Shown here piece by piece: positions 60,021 through 64,000 of a stretch of DNA of 64,000 nt. The notes below the pieces were generated by a model, which was given only the letters and a program-made list of their open reading frames with translations, made no database searches and was not told the DNA's origin. Source of the stretch: Actinoplanes philippinensis (GTDB lineage Bacteria > Actinomycetota > Actinomycetes > Mycobacteriales > Micromonosporaceae); assembly GCF_900113015.1 (NCBI RefSeq), contig NZ_FONV01000007.1, positions 186,001 through 250,000 of the forward strand, read 5' to 3'. The translations under genes and the position numbers were made by a program. Position 1 is the stretch's first letter. The number at the start of each line of letters is the position of its first letter.

Positions 60021-61051
60021 GCGACCGCCTGACCAGCCTGCTCGGCATCGAGCATCCGATCGTGCAGGGGCCGTTCGGTGGTGGCATGTCCTCGGTGCCG
60101 CTCGCCGCCGCGGTCAGCGCGGCCGGCGGGCTCGGCTCGTTCGGGGCCAACCACCTGACGCCCGACGCCATCACCACCCTGGTCGGCGAGTTGCGGGTGG
60201 CCGTGCCCGCGGGCCTGCCGTTCAACGTCAATCTGTGGGTGCCGCATCCCGGTGAGCAGGAGCTGCGCCCCTCGCCCGCCGACTTCGACCGCCTCCGTCC
60301 GCTGTATGAGCGTCTCGGCCTGCCGGTCCCCGAGGGCTACACGCCGCCACCGCTCTTCGACGACCAGGTCGATGCGCTCCTGGCCGCCGAGCCGCCGGTG
60401 ATCAGCTTCGTCATGGGCGTCCCACCGGCACGCGTGATCGACGAGGCCCGCCGCCGCGGCATCGTCACACTGGGCACCGCCACCACCGTCGACGAGGCGG
60501 TGGCCCTCGACCAGGGCGGCCTCGACGTGGTGATCGCCTCCGGCAGCGACGCCGGCGGCCACCGGGGCGCGTTCCTGCGCCCGCTCGCCGAGTCGCTGGT
60601 CGGCACGTTCTCGCTGATCCCCCAGGTCGCCGACGCGGTGCGGACCCCGGTTCTCGCGGCGGGCGGCATAGCCGACCGGCGCGGCGTGACCGCGGCCATG
60701 GCACTGGGCGCCGACGGTGTGCAGATCGGCACCGGTTTCCTGGCCACCGCCGAATCCGCAGCAAGCCCCGTCCACCGAGCCGCGCTGGCCGGTCCCGAAG
60801 CCCACATCACGGTGCTGACCAGGTTGTTCTCCGGCCGTCACGCCCGAGCGATCATCAACCCCCTGATCCGTGAACTCGCCGCCGCCGAGGACGCCGTCCC
60901 CGCCTACCCGGTCCAGAACACCCTGATGCGCCCCCTCCGCGCGGCCGGCGCCGCCCGCGACGACGCCACCTACGTGAATCTCTGGGCCGGCCAGGCCGCC
61001 CGGCTGTCCAGTCCCCTCCCGGCCGCCGACTACCTGAAGTCCCTCCGGTGA
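60017..61051 (+). CDS. Nitronate monooxygenase/2-nitropropane dioxygenase-like FMN enzyme
   Basis: A 344-residue TIM-barrel flavoprotein. It has IEHPIVQGPFGGGMSSVPLA at the start, VISFVMGVPP, and GTATTVDEAVALDQGGLDVV. GSDAGGHRG and VLAAGGIADRRGVTAAMALG are the phosphate-binding segments, followed by GADGVQIGTGFLAT. The family oxidises nitronates or reduces enoyl-type substrates; the activity here is undetermined. GGAGGAGGG precedes ATG 60017. Coupled to the small membrane protein upstream. Confidence 0.87.
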   Translation: MSDRLTSLLGIEHPIVQGPFGGGMSSVPLAAAVSAAGGLGSFGANHLTPDAITTLVGELRVAVPAGLPFNVNLWVPHPGEQELRPSPADFDRLRPLYERLGLPVPEGYTPPPLFDDQVDALLAAEPPVISFVMGVPPARVIDEARRRGIVTLGTATTVDEAVALDQGGLDVVIASGSDAGGHRGAFLRPLAESLVGTFSLIPQVADAVRTPVLAAGGIADRRGVTAAMALGADGVQIGTGFLATAESAASPVHRAALAGPEAHITVLTRLFSGRHARAIINPLIRELAAAEDAVPAYPVQNTLMRPLRAAGAARDDATYVNLWAGQAARLSSPLPAADYLKSLR

Positions 61052-61686
61052 CCCGTTCCCCTCCGAAGCCTCCTCCAGCCATGCGGCCGGTCCTCCTCGT
61101 TTGTGCCTGCGGGGCGCGCTGATCAGCTTGCGCCTACGGTGCGGGCACCGGGCGCGGGGAGTGCCAGGCACGGGCACGGCGCGCGGGACGCGGGACGCCG
61201 TTAGGGACCCTCGAACCGCCTTGTGACCAAGGGGCTGCCCGCCGACCGTCGCTCAGCTGCGGAATCTTGCCCTGATCACAGTGCCGGGACACAGCTGAGC
61301 GGCACGGCTGTGAGGTGTCGTGGGAAAGCTTGACGACACTCGGCGGTCCTCGACCGGGGTCGTGGATCCCGCAGGTGCTCAAAGGGCCTGCGGCTTCCCC
61401 GTGCGCCGGGCCGATGGCCGGGGTCGGCGAGATCGCGGGAGAGTTCGGAGCTGACGGTTGGGCGATGGACGCCTTACGTCGGCTCGCTTCGCGCGACGAT
61501 GCTCGCTTTCGTTCTGTCATCCGCTCGCTGCCCGAAATCGATCACCGTTGGCGCGAGTCAGCGGCTGCTCCTCGACTCGACTGGAGGGATCTTCCCGTGG
61601 ACCGGCGAGGGTTGGGAGAGCCCACAGCGATGTGCGCGCGTTCGGCGGTGGTGGGCGATCGGGGCTGCCCGGGCGCGGTCTGCCGG
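61052..61686. other. Intergenic region without recognised gene
   Basis: About 635 bp. Open frames exist on both strands (minus 61134-61520, plus 61315-62007), but they overlap each other, show no family motif and have biased, low-complexity composition. Base composition is a little lower in GC than the flanks. It may be a decayed gene or noncoding DNA; I see no terminator or promoter I can defend. Confidence 0.45.
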
Positions 61687-62436
61687 TCAGGGACGGCGGG
61701 CCAGGAGGGTGAAGGCGTTCGGCAGGCGGCCGTGCCAGGCGGCGGCGTCCACTCCGCCCATTCGCCAGAACGGGGCCGGGTGTTCGGCCAGGTGGAGCAG
61801 TTGCAGGCCGGCGGTGATCACGGCGGTGACCACCTCGGCCAGGGTTCGCTGCCACTGGACGGCGCCGCCTGCGGGGAACGAGTCGTTCACGTGGCTGGGG
61901 GCGAAGTAGCTGCGGTCGGGGCGGATTCGGGGCTCGTCGGCGTCCCAGGTCCACAGCGGGGCCGCGGGGTGCTCCTCGTAGAGGAAGAGGTGGCCGTCCG
62001 GGCGTAGCAGGCGGGTGATGTCGGCTGCCCACTCGTTCAGGTCGGGCATCCAGATGAGGGCGCCCTTGCCGGTGTAGACGAGGTCCGCGCAACCGCTGGC
62101 CAGTGGGGCGCCGGGCAGGGCTGCGACCACGTAGCGGCAGTCGGCGCCGAGTTCGGTGGCCCGGCGCTGGGCGGCGCCGGCGGCCACCGCGCTGTAGTCG
62201 AGGCCGATCACCGAGCGGGCGCCCGCCTGCAGGAGTCCGATGTCGTCGGCGCCGTGGCCGCTCTGCCAGTGGACGACGTCCGGCGCATCCCGGAGAACGT
62301 CGCGGAGCAGGTCGCGTTCGAGTGGGGTGAGCGAGGTGCCGGCGGCCGCTTCGGCAAGCAGTTCCGGATATTCGCGGACGTGCTTCTCGGACGCCGCTTC
62401 CCAGGCGTCCCGGTTGGACCGGGTCGTCGTATCCAT
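61687..62436 (-). CDS. Class I SAM-dependent methyltransferase
   Basis: A 249-residue Rossmann methyltransferase. Motif I is degenerate but recognisable in VVHWQSGHGADDIGLLQAGA, with motif II in VIGLDYSAVA. It then has CRYVVAALPGAPLASGCADL and LLRPDGHLFLYEEHPAAPLW. The substrate is unknown. The start is ambiguous: ATG 62436 gives MDTTTRSNRDAWEAAS, while ATG 62451 adds five residues. The open frame extends further into a 14-bp minisatellite that is unlikely to be coding. Confidence 0.8.
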   Translation of the reverse strand: MDTTTRSNRDAWEAASEKHVREYPELLAEAAAGTSLTPLERDLLRDVLRDAPDVVHWQSGHGADDIGLLQAGARSVIGLDYSAVAAGAAQRRATELGADCRYVVAALPGAPLASGCADLVYTGKGALIWMPDLNEWAADITRLLRPDGHLFLYEEHPAAPLWTWDADEPRIRPDRSYFAPSHVNDSFPAGGAVQWQRTLAEVVTAVITAGLQLLHLAEHPAPFWRMGGVDAAAWHGRLPNAFTLLARRP

Positions 62437-62501
62437 CTCCGGACCATCCATCACCGTTGCTGAACTGTCCACCGAGTTCGCCGCCGCTGCGATGCGTCCG
62501 C

Positions 62502-62627
62502 CGCGAGGCAACCGCCACGAAGCAACCGCCACGAAACAGCCGCCGCAAGACAACCGCCGCGAGGCAACCGCCACGAAGCAACCGCCGCAAGACAACTGCC
62601 GCGAAGCAGCAGGCACGAAACGGCGGC
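62502..62627. repeat. 14-bp minisatellite, nine units
   Basis: Nine consecutive 14-bp units with consensus CACGAAGCAACCGC (variants CGCGAGGCAACCGC and CGCAAGACAACCGC) lie 51-66 bp upstream of the methyltransferase start. The period is not a multiple of three, so each frame runs through a 42-bp superperiod. This explains the repeated peptides in the frames crossing it and argues against coding. Confidence 0.88.
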
Positions 62628-62752
62628 CGGCCGGAAACCGGGCGGCACGGGGCAGGGTGACCAGCGGCCTCAGCCCGGCGGGCGCGCTGCGGCCGGGAGC
62701 GGGCAGCCACCTCGCGCGGACAGGCTCGGCACTTTTCGTAGCCGTACGAGAA

Positions 62753-64000
62753 TCAAATGAAGAGTGAGAGGAGCATGACGCAAGCGAAACCGACCACCGA
62801 AATGATCGTCTCCATGATCGACCAGGTTTTGATGGTCTGGCCGACGGTCATGCCGAAGTATTCCTTGACCATCCAGAATCCGGCGTCGTTCACGTGGGAG
62901 AAGAACAGCGAACCGGCGCCGATGGCGAGGGCCAGCAGGGAGACCTCGGGACGGTCCAGGGTGGCTGCCAGCGGGGCGACGATGCCGGCCGCGGTGATTG
63001 TCGCGACGGTGGCGGAACCGGTGGCGACCCGGATTCCGACGGCCACCAGGAAGCCCAGGAGCAGGGCGTTGATGTTGGCGTCGCGGGCGGCGTCGGCGAT
63101 CACGTTGCCGACGCCGGCGTCGACCAGGACCTGTTTGAAGCCGCCGCCCGCGGCGACGATCAGCAGGATTCCGGCGATCGGCGGAAGTGCGCCGCCCAGT
63201 ACCGCGTTGGTTTCCCTGCGGTCGAATCCGGCTCGTTTTCCGAGGGCCCACATGGCCACGAAGACGCCGGCGAGAAGGGCCACCACGGGTTCGCCGATGA
63301 CTTCCAGAACGTCGCGGACGGCGTCGCCTTCGGGGAGGAGGAGTTCGGCGGCGCCGCGGGCGAGCATCAGCGCGACCGGCAGGAGAACGGTGAGCACGGC
63401 CGCCCAGAAGCCGGGGTTGCGGCGCGGGCCGAGCTGCTCGTCGACCGTCCTGCCGGGGCCGACCGGGTCGGCGAGGTCGTCGCGGTCGACGAAGTCCTGA
63501 CCGCCGACGGGTCCGGTGGCCGGCCGGTCGGCGCCGGTGGCAGCCGGGCCGGACGAGGCGGAGAGCAGCGCCGGGACCGGCAGCGGGATCCGCTTGGCGA
63601 TGAAGTTGCCGAAGACCGGACCCGCGACGATCACCGTCGGGACCGCGCAGATCAGCCCGAGCATCAGGGTCAGCCCGAGGTCCGCCTGCAGGCTGTCGAT
63701 GGCGACCAGCGGCCCGGGATGCGGTGGCACGAGGCCGTGCAGCACCGACAGGCCGGCCAGCGCCGGGATGCCGAGGCGGAGCAGGCCCACGTCGGTACGC
63801 CGGGCGACGAGCAACACGATCGGGACGAGCAGCACCACCCCGACCTCGAAGAACAGCGGCAGCCCGATGAGCGCCGCGACGCCGGCCATCGCCCACGGCA
63901 GGGCGGCCCCGGAGACGCCGTTGACGATGCGGTTCACGATGCCGTCGGCGCCGCCGGATTCGGCGAGGAGCGCGCCGACCATCGAGCCGAGCGCGATGAG
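62753..64000 (-). CDS. GntP-family gluconate/organic-acid:H+ symporter (partial, cut by window end)
   Basis: The C-terminal ~415 residues of a permease with at least ten helices. It has GLPLFFEVGVVLLVPIVLLV, a GLVPPHPGPLVAIDSL loop that matches GntP (HGFLPPHPGP-type), and GIRVATGSATVATITAAGIV. FFSHVNDAGFWMVKEYFGM is the GntP signature near the C-terminus. A non-conserved hydrophilic stretch (roughly GADRPATGPVGGQDFVDRDD) lengthens the central loop. The N-terminus lies beyond base 64000. No gluconate kinase is next to it within the window. Confidence 0.88.
   Translation of the reverse strand, partial: LIALGSMVGALLAESGGADGIVNRIVNGVSGAALPWAMAGVAALIGLPLFFEVGVVLLVPIVLLVARRTDVGLLRLGIPALAGLSVLHGLVPPHPGPLVAIDSLQADLGLTLMLGLICAVPTVIVAGPVFGNFIAKRIPLPVPALLSASSGPAATGADRPATGPVGGQDFVDRDDLADPVGPGRTVDEQLGPRRNPGFWAAVLTVLLPVALMLARGAAELLLPEGDAVRDVLEVIGEPVVALLAGVFVAMWALGKRAGFDRRETNAVLGGALPPIAGILLIVAAGGGFKQVLVDAGVGNVIADAARDANINALLLGFLVAVGIRVATGSATVATITAAGIVAPLAATLDRPEVSLLALAIGAGSLFFSHVNDAGFWMVKEYFGMTVGQTIKTWSIMETIISVVGFACVMLLSLFI

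Noticed and set aside
61134..62007. Overlapping open frames on both strands between the nitronate-monooxygenase-like gene and the methyltransferase
   Set aside because: They overlap each other and the methyltransferase, carry no family motif and have biased composition typical of shadow frames in GC-rich DNA.
62437..62616. N-terminal extension of the methyltransferase through the minisatellite
   Set aside because: The extension is made entirely of repeat-derived peptide, and the conserved fold begins after ATG 62436.

Overview
The window reads as chromosome of a high-GC actinomycete, most likely of the Micromonosporaceae (Actinoplanes-like). This is inferred from very GC-rich codon third positions, frequent GTG/TTG starts, mycothiol/F420-type enzymes, a complete ESX-type (type VII) secretion core and DUF4360 secreted proteins. 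No rRNA, tRNA or CRISPR array was seen.

Layout. 0.1-4.7 kb: two divergent secreted DUF4360 proteins, a MocR-type regulator divergent from a DsbA-like protein, and an F420-type oxidoreductase. 4.7-11.7 kb: an accessory island whose base composition is visibly more AT-rich than its flanks. It holds one tight five-gene operon: an EgtD-like methyltransferase, a sensor-methyltransferase fusion, an alpha/beta hydrolase, a STAND-like NTPase with an alpha/alpha-toroid-like C-terminal half, and a three-helix membrane protein. It is the best candidate here for an undescribed, probably conflict/defence-type system. 11.7-13.8 kb: two decayed ISAs1-family transposase genes placed head to head, forming the right edge of the island.

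13.8-25.9 kb: a catabolic locus. A seven-gene minus-strand operon (lipoprotein binding protein, two permeases, two MalK-type ATPases, an aldehyde dehydrogenase, an iron-type alcohol dehydrogenase) is divergent from a FadR-type GntR regulator. The regulator is followed by a DJ-1/PfpI protein, a C-C-hydrolase-like alpha/beta hydrolase, a PHP phosphoesterase and a Nudix hydrolase. Perfect palindromes lie at the predicted operon promoter and downstream of the regulator.

26.0-28.2 kb: a satellite of ESX-associated small proteins. 28.2-39.0 kb: a cell-surface glycan locus with two GT4 glycosyltransferases, a Wzx-type flippase, an O-antigen-ligase/Wzy-type membrane protein, a GH10 glycanase, three diacetamido-uronic-acid-type sugar genes (dehydrogenase, aminotransferase, acetyltransferase) and an LCP ligase that could attach the polymer to peptidoglycan.

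39.1-58.3 kb: the ESX locus, with eccB, eccE, eccD, eccC, two mycosin proteases, WXG100 and PPE-like substrates, YbaB-like proteins, and a WXG-nuclease toxin followed by SUFU and SUKH immunity proteins. Short tandem repeats sit in several gene junctions. 58.3-64.0 kb: an SDR, a small membrane protein coupled to a nitronate-monooxygenase-like enzyme, a methyltransferase with a 14-bp minisatellite upstream, and a GntP-type permease cut by the window end.
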